A stretch of 14,021 bases of DNA from an uncultured Dialister sp. (GTDB lineage: Bacteria; Bacillota; Negativicutes; Veillonellales; Dialisteraceae). Both the position numbers and the translations under genes were made by a program. Location: NCBI GenBank assembly GCA_900543455.1, contig UQRR01000056.1, positions 1 through 14,021 of the forward strand, written 5' to 3'. This document shows, one piece after another, positions 6,388-13,388 of the stretch (position 1 is the first letter of the stretch; each line of letters starts with the position of its first letter). A model generated the notes under the pieces. It was not told the DNA's origin. It saw nothing but the letters and a program-made list of their open reading frames with translations, and searched no databases.

Positions 6388-8040
6388 ATGATCCATATCA
6401 CCTGTGAAGGTAGAGGTTTTGACTTTTTTGACGGTGCGACACCGCAGAATTTATGGAATATGGTCCGCGGTACAAGGGGGAAGGAGCAGGCGGTGCTGGC
6501 AGAGATGGATGGCGAGCTTCTTGATTTCCAGACACCGTTTCCCTCTGGCGGAGATGTGCGATGGGTCCCTCTTTCGGCGCCAAAAGCGCACCAGGCGTAT
6601 GTGAGAAGCGCGATCATGCTTCTCGTATGTGCTGTGGAAGAGATCTATGGAGAAGAGGCAGATGTCCTCGTGAAGCATTCGCTGGGAAAATCGCTGTACT
6701 GTGAATTTGAAGACGGGCATGTACCGCTCAAGAAGGAGCTGGATCGGCTGGCGGCACGGATGCGTGAGATCTCCGAAGAGGGACGCGATATCACCAAGCT
6801 CGTCGTCGGAAAGAAACGTGCGATGGTCTTCCTTCGCATCAAAGGGCGGAAAGAAGATGCAGAGCTTGCCGGTCAGCTCGCCGGGAATACGATCAATGTC
6901 GACCAGTGCGGGCGCGTGATCGACTATTTCTTCGGCCCTCTTTTGCCGGATATGAGCTTCGTGCGGCTTTTTGCGCTGAAGTCTTATGCGCCGGGATTTC
7001 TGCTGCGCCTTCCGGATGAGGATTTTCATCTGGCTCAGGATGAGGAAGAGGACCCGCTATTTGCGAAGGTCTTCCTCGAAAGCCAGAACTGGTCCGAGCT
7101 TATCGGCTGCCAAAATCTGGCGCAGCTCAATGCTTCTATCGAGAATGGTAAAATTCTCGATTACATCTCTATCGCGGAAGCCCTGCATGAGAAAAAGCTG
7201 GCAGAGCTGGCAGATGCGATCTGTGAGGCGAAGCCCCGGATCCGTCTCGTCTGTACAGCCGGCCCCTCATCCTCCGGCAAGACCACCTTCATGAAGCGTC
7301 TCATCGTCCACCTGCAGGTGAATGGGGCGCATCCTGTCATGATCTCGCTGGATGACTATTTCCGTGATCGAAGCGAAATGCAGGGGGAAGACTGGGAAGA
7401 TATCCACGCGCTTGATCTGGACCGTTTCGAAGGAGATATCACCGCACTTTTGGAAGGGAAGCCGGTGCGGCTTCCGACTTTCAATTTCATCACTGGGAAA
7501 AAGGAGTGGAATGCGCCGCCCGTGACGCTCGGGAAGGGGCAGCCGATCCTTGTGGAAGGGCTCCACGCACTGAATCCGCGCCTCACCTATTTTGTCCCTG
7601 GCTATCAGTGCATGCATATCTACCTTTCCGCACTGACGCAGATCACCATCAATCACCATAACCGCATATCGACCTCAGATACGCGCCTTCTTCGTCGTAT
7701 GGTGAGAGATATGCAGTTCCGCGGAAATCCTCCGGAAAAGACGATCTCCACCTGGCCAAGCGTCCGCGAGGGAGAGGAACGGAATATTTTCCACTTTCAG
7801 GGACGCGCCGATGTCGTGTTCAATTCGGCCCTTCTGTATGAAATCCCTGTCCTGAAACAGATCGTAAAGCCGTTTTTAGAGGAAATCGCTAAAGACAGTC
7901 CTGCCTATGGGGAAGCCCGGCGCCTTCTGGAATTCCTCGCCCCCTTCCGCGAACTGGACGCATCGCTCGTGCCGGATCATTCGCTGCTTCGTGAATTCGT
8001 CGGCTATGAAGGGCTGGGGAAGTCCTTCCTGAATCGGTGA
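6388..8040 (+). CDS. Nucleoside (uridine-type) kinase with ThrRS-like N-terminal domains
   Basis: Expected to phosphorylate a nucleoside, uridine or similar, for salvage. The N-terminal part resembles the TGS and second additional domains of threonyl-tRNA synthetase: about residues 1-60, then a section with KHSLGKSLYCEF at 96-107. Only the first His of the ThrRS HxxxH editing motif remains, so editing activity is unlikely. The C-terminal P-loop kinase has GPSSSGKTT (292-300), SLDDYF (320-325) and DWEDIHALDLDRF (335-347), the uridine-kinase signatures. The same domain order is known in clostridial and Thermotoga proteins. A longer frame opens at 6307, but AAAGGAG at 6372-6378 lies 9 nt before the ATG at 6388, and the protein then begins at the TGS-like fold; this gives 550 residues. 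There is no clear terminator after the stop; a mosaic repeat begins at once. Substrate is uncertain. Confidence 0.88.
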   Translation: MIHITCEGRGFDFFDGATPQNLWNMVRGTRGKEQAVLAEMDGELLDFQTPFPSGGDVRWVPLSAPKAHQAYVRSAIMLLVCAVEEIYGEEADVLVKHSLGKSLYCEFEDGHVPLKKELDRLAARMREISEEGRDITKLVVGKKRAMVFLRIKGRKEDAELAGQLAGNTINVDQCGRVIDYFFGPLLPDMSFVRLFALKSYAPGFLLRLPDEDFHLAQDEEEDPLFAKVFLESQNWSELIGCQNLAQLNASIENGKILDYISIAEALHEKKLAELADAICEAKPRIRLVCTAGPSSSGKTTFMKRLIVHLQVNGAHPVMISLDDYFRDRSEMQGEDWEDIHALDLDRFEGDITALLEGKPVRLPTFNFITGKKEWNAPPVTLGKGQPILVEGLHALNPRLTYFVPGYQCMHIYLSALTQITINHHNRISTSDTRLLRRMVRDMQFRGNPPEKTISTWPSVREGEERNIFHFQGRADVVFNSALLYEIPVLKQIVKPFLEEIAKDSPAYGEARRLLEFLAPFRELDASLVPDHSLLREFVGYEGLGKSFLNR

Positions 8041-8117
8041 AAGGTTAGTCCGTAGGGCGTGCTGTCCTTTGATTGCGGGTGAAAACTTTGCTCGAATGAG
8101 AAATTAGAAATGGTGGT

Positions 8118-8144
8118 GCGGCGCATAAAATAATGAAGCGCCGC
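8118..8144. repeat. GC hairpin of the mosaic repeat
   Basis: GCGGCGC (8118-8124), a 13-nt loop ATAAAATAATGAA, then GCGCCGC (8138-8144). The stem is perfect. The same stem and loop length recur at 8956-8982 and, inverted, at 13663-13689. There is no T-run, so this is not a standard terminator. Confidence 0.8.
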
Positions 8145-8189
8145 GAAGTATGAATAGGTCGATGCCCGAAAGTGGCATTTCAGTCACCA

Positions 8190-8215
8190 GTGACTAGTGA
8201 CTAGTCACTAGTCAC
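8190..8215. repeat. Perfect 26-bp palindrome of ACTAGT heptamers
   Basis: Two GTGACTA-type heptamers run into their own reverse complements, so that all 26 bases equal their reverse complement. It ends the mosaic repeat and lies about 82 bp before the -35 box of the next gene. Confidence 0.85.
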
Positions 8216-8296
8216 GACCAATTCTTGATCGCCACCCGTTGCTTTCAAACTGACGCCTCATTTCATCGATACGAATCACTTTTCCCATTCTCCTAC

Positions 8297-8325
8297 TAGC
8301 AATCTTTTGCAAGACAAGGTACAAT
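8297..8325 (+). promoter_or_regulatory. Probable promoter of the YbjN-like gene
   Basis: TAGCAA (8297-8302), 17 bp, TACAAT (8320-8325). The whole segment matches the proS promoter at 9039-9067 with the same -35 word and spacing, which strengthens a match that is weak against the -35 consensus. Confidence 0.5.
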
Positions 8326-8373
8326 AGAAACAGCTTTAAGAAAATTCTCATTTCTATTTGGAGGTCATGCATC

Positions 8374-8820
8374 ATGGCAGAAGAAAAAAGAGTAAACCTG
8401 AAAGCCCAGAAATTCGAAGCCTACACCAAGGCGAACAAAATGGACTTTTTCGTCAAAAATGAAATGAAAGATGACGCAGATACCGTTGTATTCCAGTCGA
8501 ACCTGAAGGTCGAAGGACAGACCATTCCGCTCGGCATCATCACAGACAATAGCATCTACACCATCATCCGCGTCCAGATCGGCAGCCAGCTTCTGAAAGA
8601 TGAAAATAAACTCTCCCTGCTCGAATACCTGAACCAGCTGAACCGCAGCTACAAGGTTTTCAAGTATGTCGCAGCGGAAGACGGCAGCATTTTCCTCGAT
8701 GCGTGCCTCCCGAGCACCAACGACAGCTTTGATGCAGAAATCGTCCGTGTCATCCTCGATGTCATCGTCGATCATCTGAACAATGAATACAAAAACATCA
8801 TGAAGCAGGCTTGGAAATAA
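8374..8820 (+). CDS. YbjN-like small protein of unknown function
   Basis: A 148-residue soluble protein without signal peptide, membrane segment or cysteine-based metal motif; its one cysteine is in LDACLPS. It is rich in charged residues and begins with a Lys-rich helix (MAEEKRVNLKAQKFEAYTKA). An alternating strand pattern (TVVFQSNLKVEGQTIPLGII, SIYTIIRVQIG), a helix (LSLLEYLNQLNRSYKVFKY), a strand (GSIFLDACL) and a C-terminal helix follow. That layout resembles the YbjN / type III secretion chaperone-like fold, which is why I use the name, but I have no catalytic residue to support a role. GGAGG (8360-8364) lies 9 nt before the ATG; an out-of-frame ATG at 8367 is too close to the site. It is a single-gene unit with its own promoter and terminator. 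Function is unknown. Confidence 0.75.
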   Translation: MAEEKRVNLKAQKFEAYTKANKMDFFVKNEMKDDADTVVFQSNLKVEGQTIPLGIITDNSIYTIIRVQIGSQLLKDENKLSLLEYLNQLNRSYKVFKYVAAEDGSIFLDACLPSTNDSFDAEIVRVILDVIVDHLNNEYKNIMKQAWK

Positions 8821-8839
8821 TTTCCCATCTGCTGATAGA

Positions 8840-8869
8840 AACGGCTTTCCGAAAGGAAGGCTGTTTTTT
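8840..8869 (+). terminator. Intrinsic terminator of the YbjN-like gene
   Basis: AACGGCTTTCC (8840-8850) pairs with GGAAGGCTGTT (8855-8865) including two G-U pairs, around a GAAA tetraloop. A run of six T follows (8864-8869), 19 bases after the stop codon. Confidence 0.88.
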
Positions 8870-8925
8870 GTTGCACTTTAGGGGAAGTCAGTGGGGCGTG
8901 CCATCCCGAAAGCTTCGCGCTCTCT

Positions 8926-8953
8926 AGTGAGGAGTGAGGAGTGAGGAGTGGTG
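8926..8953. repeat. Heptamer tandem array, unit AGTGAGG
   Basis: Three exact AGTGAGG units and a diverged AGTGGTG, running straight into the GC hairpin. It occupies the place held by GAAATTA-type units in copy 2. Confidence 0.85.
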
Positions 8954-8955
8954 GT

Positions 8956-8982
8956 GCGGCGCGTAACAATCAGAAGCGCCGC
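8956..8982. repeat. GC hairpin of the mosaic repeat
   Basis: GCGGCGC (8956-8962), 13-nt loop GTAACAATCAGAA, GCGCCGC (8976-8982). Stem and loop length are identical to the copy at 8118-8144, while the loop bases differ. Confidence 0.8.
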
Positions 8983-9038
8983 AAATATATATGGGGCGAT
9001 GCCCGAAATTAGTATGCAAGTCACCAGTCACTTTTTCA

Positions 9039-9067
9039 TAGCAATATTTCGCTAAAAGCTATATAAT
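9039..9067 (+). promoter_or_regulatory. Promoter of the proS-aroQ-recD2 operon
   Basis: TAGCAA (9039-9044), 17 bp, consensus TATAAT (9062-9067), predicting an RNA start near 9074. It lies just outside mosaic repeat copy 3. Confidence 0.65.
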
Positions 9068-9072
9068 AGAAG

Positions 9073-9111
9073 AAATCTATTTGCCGAAATGAAAATATAG
9101 ATTTTCATTTC
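9073..9111 (+). promoter_or_regulatory. proS leader with two competing hairpins
   Basis: GAAATGAAAAT (9086-9096) pairs perfectly with ATTTTCATTTC (9101-9111) around ATAG. Alternatively AAATCTAT (9073-9080), at the predicted 5' end of the RNA, pairs with ATAGATTT (9097-9104). The two share bases and cannot form together. The first ends 6 bases before the Shine-Dalgarno sequence. The pairings are seen in the sequence; any regulatory role is inference, and the region is AT-rich. Confidence 0.35.
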
Positions 9112-9131
9112 ATCTTTAGGAGGAGATTTCA

Positions 9132-10856
9132 TTGTTAGCATCCAAATTATATAGCCCGACCCTGAGAGAACTGCCTGCCGACGCTGTCGTCATGAGCCAT
9201 AAGTACATGCTGAAAGCCGGCATGATGCGAAAAATCGCCAATGGTACCTATGCGTACCTGCCGCTGGCTTTCCGCGCCATCGAGAAAGTGAAGAAGATTA
9301 TCCGTGAGGAGATCAATAAGACAGGCGCACAGGAGATTCTGATGCCGATCGTGCAGCCGGCGGAAATCTGGCAGAAGACGGGACGCTGGGCCGTATATGG
9401 GGAAGAGATGTTCAAGCTGAAGGATCGTCACGGCAGAGACTATTGTCTGGCTCCGACGCATGAAGAACTGGTGACGACGCTCGTTTCCATGGATACCTCG
9501 TCCTACAAGCAGCTGCCGGTCTCTGTCTATCAGATCCAGAACAAGTACCGCGATGAGAAGCGTCCGCGTTTCGGCCTGATGAGAAGCCGCGAATTCATCA
9601 TGAAGGATGGCTACACCTTCGATATGGATCAGGAAGGCCTCGATAAGCAGTACAAACTGATGTATGATGCATACTGGCGCATTTTCACCCGCTGCGGTCT
9701 GAAATTCCGTCCGGTCATCGCAGACTCCGGCGCGATCGGCGGCAATGCGTCTCATGAATTCGAAGTGCTGGCAGATTCCGGCGAAGCCGATATCGTATAT
9801 TGCGAAGACTGTGATTTCGCAGCGAATATCGAAGCGGTCGATCCGAAGACGATTCCCTGCGATATCTCGAATGACAAGGAAAAGGAAATCGTAGAAACCC
9901 CGGGGCAGCACACGATCGAGATGGTTTGCAACTTCCTGCATGCAGATGTGAAGCAGTCCGTCAAGGCGGTCGTCTACAAGCTCGATGATACCGTCGTCCT
10001 TGCGATGGTGCGCGGCGATCATGAAGTCAATGAAGTGAAGCTCCAGAATATTTATGGCGCGATCAATGTGGATATGGCGTCGGAAGAAGATCTGGAACGC
10101 TGCGGTCTGACGGCTGGCTATATCAGCCCGATCGGCCTTAAAAAAGTGAAGAATTTCGACATCATCTGCGATAAGACGGTCATGGAAATGCAGGATGCCT
10201 GCTGCGGGGCCAATGAAAAGGACAAGCACTTTATCCATGTGAATCCGGCGCGCGACTTCGGTGATGTGAAGGTGGATACCATCCGTCAGATCCAGGAAGG
10301 CGATGTCTGCCCGCACTGCGGCGGCAAGATCGTCATCACGAAGGGCATTGAAGTCGGACAGGTCTTCAAGCTCGGGACCAAGTACAGCGAAGCGCTGGGC
10401 GCGACCTACCTTGACAACAATGGCAAGTCGCATCCGATGGTGATGGGCTGCTACGGCATCGGCGTCACTCGTACAGTGGCTGCGTCCATCGAGCAGAATC
10501 ACGATGATGACGGCATCATCTGGCCGGTCGCGATCGCGCCTTATGAAGTGGTCATCGTCCCGGCGAATAACAAATCGGAAGAAGTCATGGATGCGGCCAA
10601 GAAGCTCTATGATGCGATGGAAGAAAAGGCGGATGAAGTGGTGCTGGATGACCGCAATGAAAGAGCGGGCATCAAGTTCAAAGATGCTGACCTCATCGGC
10701 TATCCGGTCCGTGTGACCATCGGCAAGAAATGGCAGCAGTCCGGCAATGTGGAGATCCGTCTCCGCAGAAGCGGCGAGACCATCGAAGTGCCGTATGAAG
10801 AATGCAAAGCCAAGGTCATGGAGATCCTGGCAGAACTTCATGAAAAGAACCAGTAA
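9132..10856 (+). CDS. proS: Prolyl-tRNA synthetase
   Basis: Charges tRNA(Pro) with proline. Class II synthetase of the bacterial type, 574 residues, with the editing insertion. The N-terminal SKLYSPTLRELPADAVVMSHKYML is followed by the active-site segments CLAPTHEE (105-112) and RPRFGLMRSREFIMKDGYTF (144-163), and GCYGIGVTRTVAA (439-451) as motif 3. Between them, about residues 225-390, lies the YbaK-like editing domain with the GDHEVN loop (295-300). Two CxxC pairs, C224/C227 and C393/C396, flank the insertion. The anticodon-binding domain occupies about 465-574. The start is TTG at 9132: AGGAGGAG (9118-9125) sits 6 nt upstream and the protein begins where homologues do; no in-frame ATG fits. 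First gene of an operon, 9 bp ahead of aroQ. No T-box was found. Confidence 0.96.
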   Translation: MLASKLYSPTLRELPADAVVMSHKYMLKAGMMRKIANGTYAYLPLAFRAIEKVKKIIREEINKTGAQEILMPIVQPAEIWQKTGRWAVYGEEMFKLKDRHGRDYCLAPTHEELVTTLVSMDTSSYKQLPVSVYQIQNKYRDEKRPRFGLMRSREFIMKDGYTFDMDQEGLDKQYKLMYDAYWRIFTRCGLKFRPVIADSGAIGGNASHEFEVLADSGEADIVYCEDCDFAANIEAVDPKTIPCDISNDKEKEIVETPGQHTIEMVCNFLHADVKQSVKAVVYKLDDTVVLAMVRGDHEVNEVKLQNIYGAINVDMASEEDLERCGLTAGYISPIGLKKVKNFDIICDKTVMEMQDACCGANEKDKHFIHVNPARDFGDVKVDTIRQIQEGDVCPHCGGKIVITKGIEVGQVFKLGTKYSEALGATYLDNNGKSHPMVMGCYGIGVTRTVAASIEQNHDDDGIIWPVAIAPYEVVIVPANNKSEEVMDAAKKLYDAMEEKADEVVLDDRNERAGIKFKDADLIGYPVRVTIGKKWQQSGNVEIRLRRSGETIEVPYEECKAKVMEILAELHEKNQ

Positions 10857-10865
10857 GAGGCGCAG

Positions 10866-11153
10866 ATGGACGAAAAAGAACTGGAAGAGCTGCGTGATTC
10901 GGTGCGCAAGATCGACAGCGAGCTGGCAGCGCTTTTTGAGAAGCGGCTGGAGCTGTCGAGAGGCATTGCCCTTTATAAGCTGAAGGCGCATAAGCCGATC
11001 TATGATGCAGAAAGGGAAGCGAAGAATATCGAGGCATTGTCTTCTCTCATCGAAGATGTGAGCTGCCGTCCTGATTTCATTCGCTGGTACCAGCTCTTGA
11101 TGGATATCAGCAAAAAACTGCAGTCGAAACTGATACAAGGGGAAACAAAATGA
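10866..11153 (+). CDS. Chorismate mutase, monofunctional AroQ type
   Basis: Rearranges chorismate to prephenate on the way to phenylalanine and tyrosine. An all-helical 95-residue protein. The catalytic set known from the E. coli P-protein mutase domain can be placed here with offsets of one or two residues: R10, R27, K38, D47, R50, E51, S82 and Q86. It has no fused dehydratase, dehydrogenase or DAHP synthase domain and no signal peptide, so it should be a cytosolic homodimer. AAGAGG (10855-10860) lies 5 nt before the ATG, only 9 bp after proS, and its stop codon overlaps the recD2 start (ATGA). It is therefore co-transcribed with a tRNA synthetase and a helicase, away from any other shikimate gene in view. 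Confidence in the family is high; in its dedicated pathway role, moderate. Confidence 0.88.
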   Translation: MDEKELEELRDSVRKIDSELAALFEKRLELSRGIALYKLKAHKPIYDAEREAKNIEALSSLIEDVSCRPDFIRWYQLLMDISKKLQSKLIQGETK

Positions 11154-13285
11154 TCGAAGAACGCAGAGGTACCGTCAGACGATGCATTTACGCAAGTGAT
11201 GATGGCAGATTCTGCGTTTTTCAAATCGAAGATAAGGAAAGCCGCAAGCTGGTCTGCGCCACATACCATGGGAGAGGCCCGTACGTCGGCGAGCAGATAC
11301 TCATGCGGGGGTGCTGGCAGAAGCATCCCCGTTTTGGAGTGCAGTTTTCCGCGCAAAGTATGGAGATGGTGAAGCCGGAGGAAACGGAAGATATCATTCA
11401 TTTCCTGGCATCAGGGATGATCGATGGCATACGTGAGACCATGGCGCGCCGCATCGTGGACCATTTCGGCAAAAAGACGATGGATGTCATCGAAAACAAC
11501 ATCGATGCGCTTCTGGAAGTCCCGGGTATCGGGCCGAAGGGATTCGAGAAAATTAAAAAATCCTACGAGATGATTTCCGGGCTGAAGGAAATCATCATGT
11601 ACCTCCAGTCACTGGCCATTCCTGAAAAATATGCGGCAGATATGCAGAAGAATTATGGAGAGAATATCAAGTCCGTCTTTCAGCACGAACCCTACCGCAT
11701 GCTGGGAGACATAAACGGAATGACTTTTCTGGAGGTCGACCGCATCGCCATGGATCAGGGCATAGCGCCGAATGACAGCGAGCGCATCACGGCAGGCGTG
11801 AAGCATATGCTGGGACTGGCGCTTGCTCAGGGGCACAGCTGTGTGCCGATCGATTCGCTGGCGAAAAATACCGTGCCGCTTCTGCACCTTTCCTTTGACA
11901 TCATCAAGGATGGCATCGAGTCTGCGGTCCGGGAAAAAGTGCTGCCGTCTCTCACCTATGAAAAGACGGTGTATGTATACCTGAGATTTCTCTATGAAGC
12001 GGAAACACAGTCGGCCGATATCCTGAAATACATGCTCTGTCACCAGAAGGCGCTCGGAACGGCCGCCCTGGCCATCGAAAAATTTGAGAGAGAAAACCAG
12101 ATCACGCTGGCCGATGAGCAGAAAGAAGCCGTCGAAGAGGCGATGAAGAGCCGCGTCCTCGTCATCACAGGCGGGCCGGGTACAGGGAAAACGACACTTG
12201 TGCGGGCCATCATCACGGCGGCGGAGCAGCACGATCTGAAAGTCCATCTCATGGCACCGACAGGCCGCGCAGCGAAGCGCCTGGCCATCGCGAGCCACAT
12301 GGATGCGGATACCATTCATAAAGCGCTTGAGGCGGAAAAACGCGAGGACGGCGGGACCGTCTTTTCGCGGGATGAAAGCGATCCTTTGGAAGAAGACCTC
12401 ATCATCGTCGATGAAGCGTCCATGATGGATATTTCCCTTTTCTATCATTTGCTGTCCGCACTGAAAGAAGAGGCACGCCTCATCTTGGTTGGAGATGTCG
12501 ATCAGCTCCCGCCGGTAGGACCGGGTACGCCCTTGAGATCCATCATCGCCTGGGGAAAGGTGCCTGTCACCAAGCTCAAGCACATTTTTCGTCAGAAAGA
12601 AGGGAGCGGCATCATCGAGAATGCGGCGCTCATCCGGGAAGGGAATATGTGTATCCCGGATGAAGGCGGGGAATTCAAGATCCTGCCTGTCTGGTCGGAA
12701 GAAGAAGCCTTCGATACGGTGATAAGCCTTTGCCGTTCGCTTCACTATGGGGAGAGCAAGGAGAAGATGGCACTGCAGGTACTCTCTCCGATGTATCGTG
12801 ACCAGTGCGGGGTGGACAATCTGAATCATGCCATTCAGGAGCTGGTGCATCAGAAACAGATCCCGCAGGGAAATCATTTCTTTGTCGGCGACAAGGTCAT
12901 GCAGAAGCGGAATGACTATGACAAGGGCGTCTATAATGGGGATGTCGGCATTGTCTGGTCGGTGACAGACAAGCGCATCGCTGTCAGTTTCTATGACAGG
13001 GAAGTCGTCTATGAAAAAGAGGAAAGAAATGACCTCCAGCTCGCCTATGCCACGACGGTCCATAAGAGTCAGGGCAGCGAGTATGATACCGTCATCCTTG
13101 TCCTCCTTCCGACACAATACATGATGCTGAAGCGAAATCTTCTCTACACAGGCATCACCCGTGCGAAAAAGACCACCTATCTCATCACGACGGAAGAAGC
13201 ATTGGCAAAAGCCGTCGATACCGTAGAAACCGGACGAAGATACAGCCTTTTCTTCCCGCTCCTGACGGGAGAGGCGGAGGGATAG
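11150..13285 (+). CDS. recD2: RecD2-type ATP-dependent 5'-3' DNA helicase
   Basis: Superfamily 1B helicase related to RecD and TraA, working in organisms without RecBC-associated RecD; roles in DNA repair and replication-fork maintenance are known in Bacillus and Deinococcus. The 711 residues include the long N-terminal region that separates RecD2 from RecD: an OB-like start (1-75) and helix-hairpin-helix elements (LLEVPGIGPKGFEKI, 121-135). Helicase motifs follow: Walker A GGPGTGKTT (341-349), TGRAAKRL (371-378), Walker B IIVDEAS (418-424), GDVDQLPPVGPG (448-459), KHIFRQ (477-482), HKSQGSEYD (638-646) and YTGITRAKK (666-674). All are intact. The ATG overlaps the aroQ stop by 4 bp, with AAGGGG at 11137-11142, so translation is probably coupled. 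No standard terminator follows; the repeat region begins within 10 bases of the stop. Confidence 0.94.
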   Translation: MIEERRGTVRRCIYASDDGRFCVFQIEDKESRKLVCATYHGRGPYVGEQILMRGCWQKHPRFGVQFSAQSMEMVKPEETEDIIHFLASGMIDGIRETMARRIVDHFGKKTMDVIENNIDALLEVPGIGPKGFEKIKKSYEMISGLKEIIMYLQSLAIPEKYAADMQKNYGENIKSVFQHEPYRMLGDINGMTFLEVDRIAMDQGIAPNDSERITAGVKHMLGLALAQGHSCVPIDSLAKNTVPLLHLSFDIIKDGIESAVREKVLPSLTYEKTVYVYLRFLYEAETQSADILKYMLCHQKALGTAALAIEKFERENQITLADEQKEAVEEAMKSRVLVITGGPGTGKTTLVRAIITAAEQHDLKVHLMAPTGRAAKRLAIASHMDADTIHKALEAEKREDGGTVFSRDESDPLEEDLIIVDEASMMDISLFYHLLSALKEEARLILVGDVDQLPPVGPGTPLRSIIAWGKVPVTKLKHIFRQKEGSGIIENAALIREGNMCIPDEGGEFKILPVWSEEEAFDTVISLCRSLHYGESKEKMALQVLSPMYRDQCGVDNLNHAIQELVHQKQIPQGNHFFVGDKVMQKRNDYDKGVYNGDVGIVWSVTDKRIAVSFYDREVVYEKEERNDLQLAYATTVHKSQGSEYDTVILVLLPTQYMMLKRNLLYTGITRAKKTTYLITTEEALAKAVDTVETGRRYSLFFPLLTGEAEG

Positions 13286-13294
13286 TCATCAGTG

Positions 13295-13336
13295 GACTAG
13301 TGACTGGTGACTAGTAGCTAGTAGCTAGGGATTAGG
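13295..13336. repeat. Heptamer array, GACTAGT to GATTAGG
   Basis: Six units in strict 7-bp register: GACTAGT, GACTGGT, GACTAGT, AGCTAGT, AGCTAGG, GATTAGG. It shows a gradual change from the ACTAGT type to the complement of the CCTAATC type. Confidence 0.85.
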
Positions 13337-13360
13337 GGCGCGAGTGACTGGAGACTAAGA

Positions 13361-13388
13361 GACATCAGACGTTAGACATCAGACTCTC
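13361..13388. repeat. Heptamer array, unit GACATCA
   Basis: Four units: GACATCA, GACGTTA, GACATCA, GACTCTC. It lies at the end of the inverted long module, continuing the TCTGATGT word on the other strand. Confidence 0.75.

Larger units (their letters stand above)
8041..8215 (+). repeat. Mosaic intergenic repeat, copy 2
   Basis: Starts directly after the kinase stop codon. In order: GGTTAGTCCG..GGGCGTGCTGTCC (8043-8067), TTTGATTGCG..GAAAACT, the shared 19-mer 8094-8112, the hairpin 8118-8144, CGATGCCCGAA (8160-8170), then ACTAGT heptamers. The remaining 8216-8296 has TGCTTTCAAACT (8240-8251), a motif repeated at 420-430 and inverted near 13532-13543, and nothing else recognised. Confidence 0.8.
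8881..9031 (+). repeat. Mosaic intergenic repeat, copy 3
   Basis: GGGGAAGTCAGTGGGGCGTG..ATCC (8881-8906), a shortened GAAAGCT block, the AGTGAGG array, the GC hairpin, AAATATATATGGGGCGATGC.. ending CGAA (8983-9007), then GTCACCAGTCAC (9020-9031). The order matches copy 2, but the tandem array in the middle has a different unit. The proS promoter starts 8 bases after its end. Confidence 0.8.

Noticed and set aside
9147..11138. 663-codon open frame on the minus strand opposite proS and aroQ
   Set aside because: It is antisense to clear genes with full motif sets. Its translation is rich in His, Arg, Asp and Ile with no recognisable domain, as expected from the codon bias of the opposite strand.
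11609..13117. 502-codon minus-strand open frame opposite recD2
   Set aside because: Antisense shadow of helicase motifs, with no independent support.
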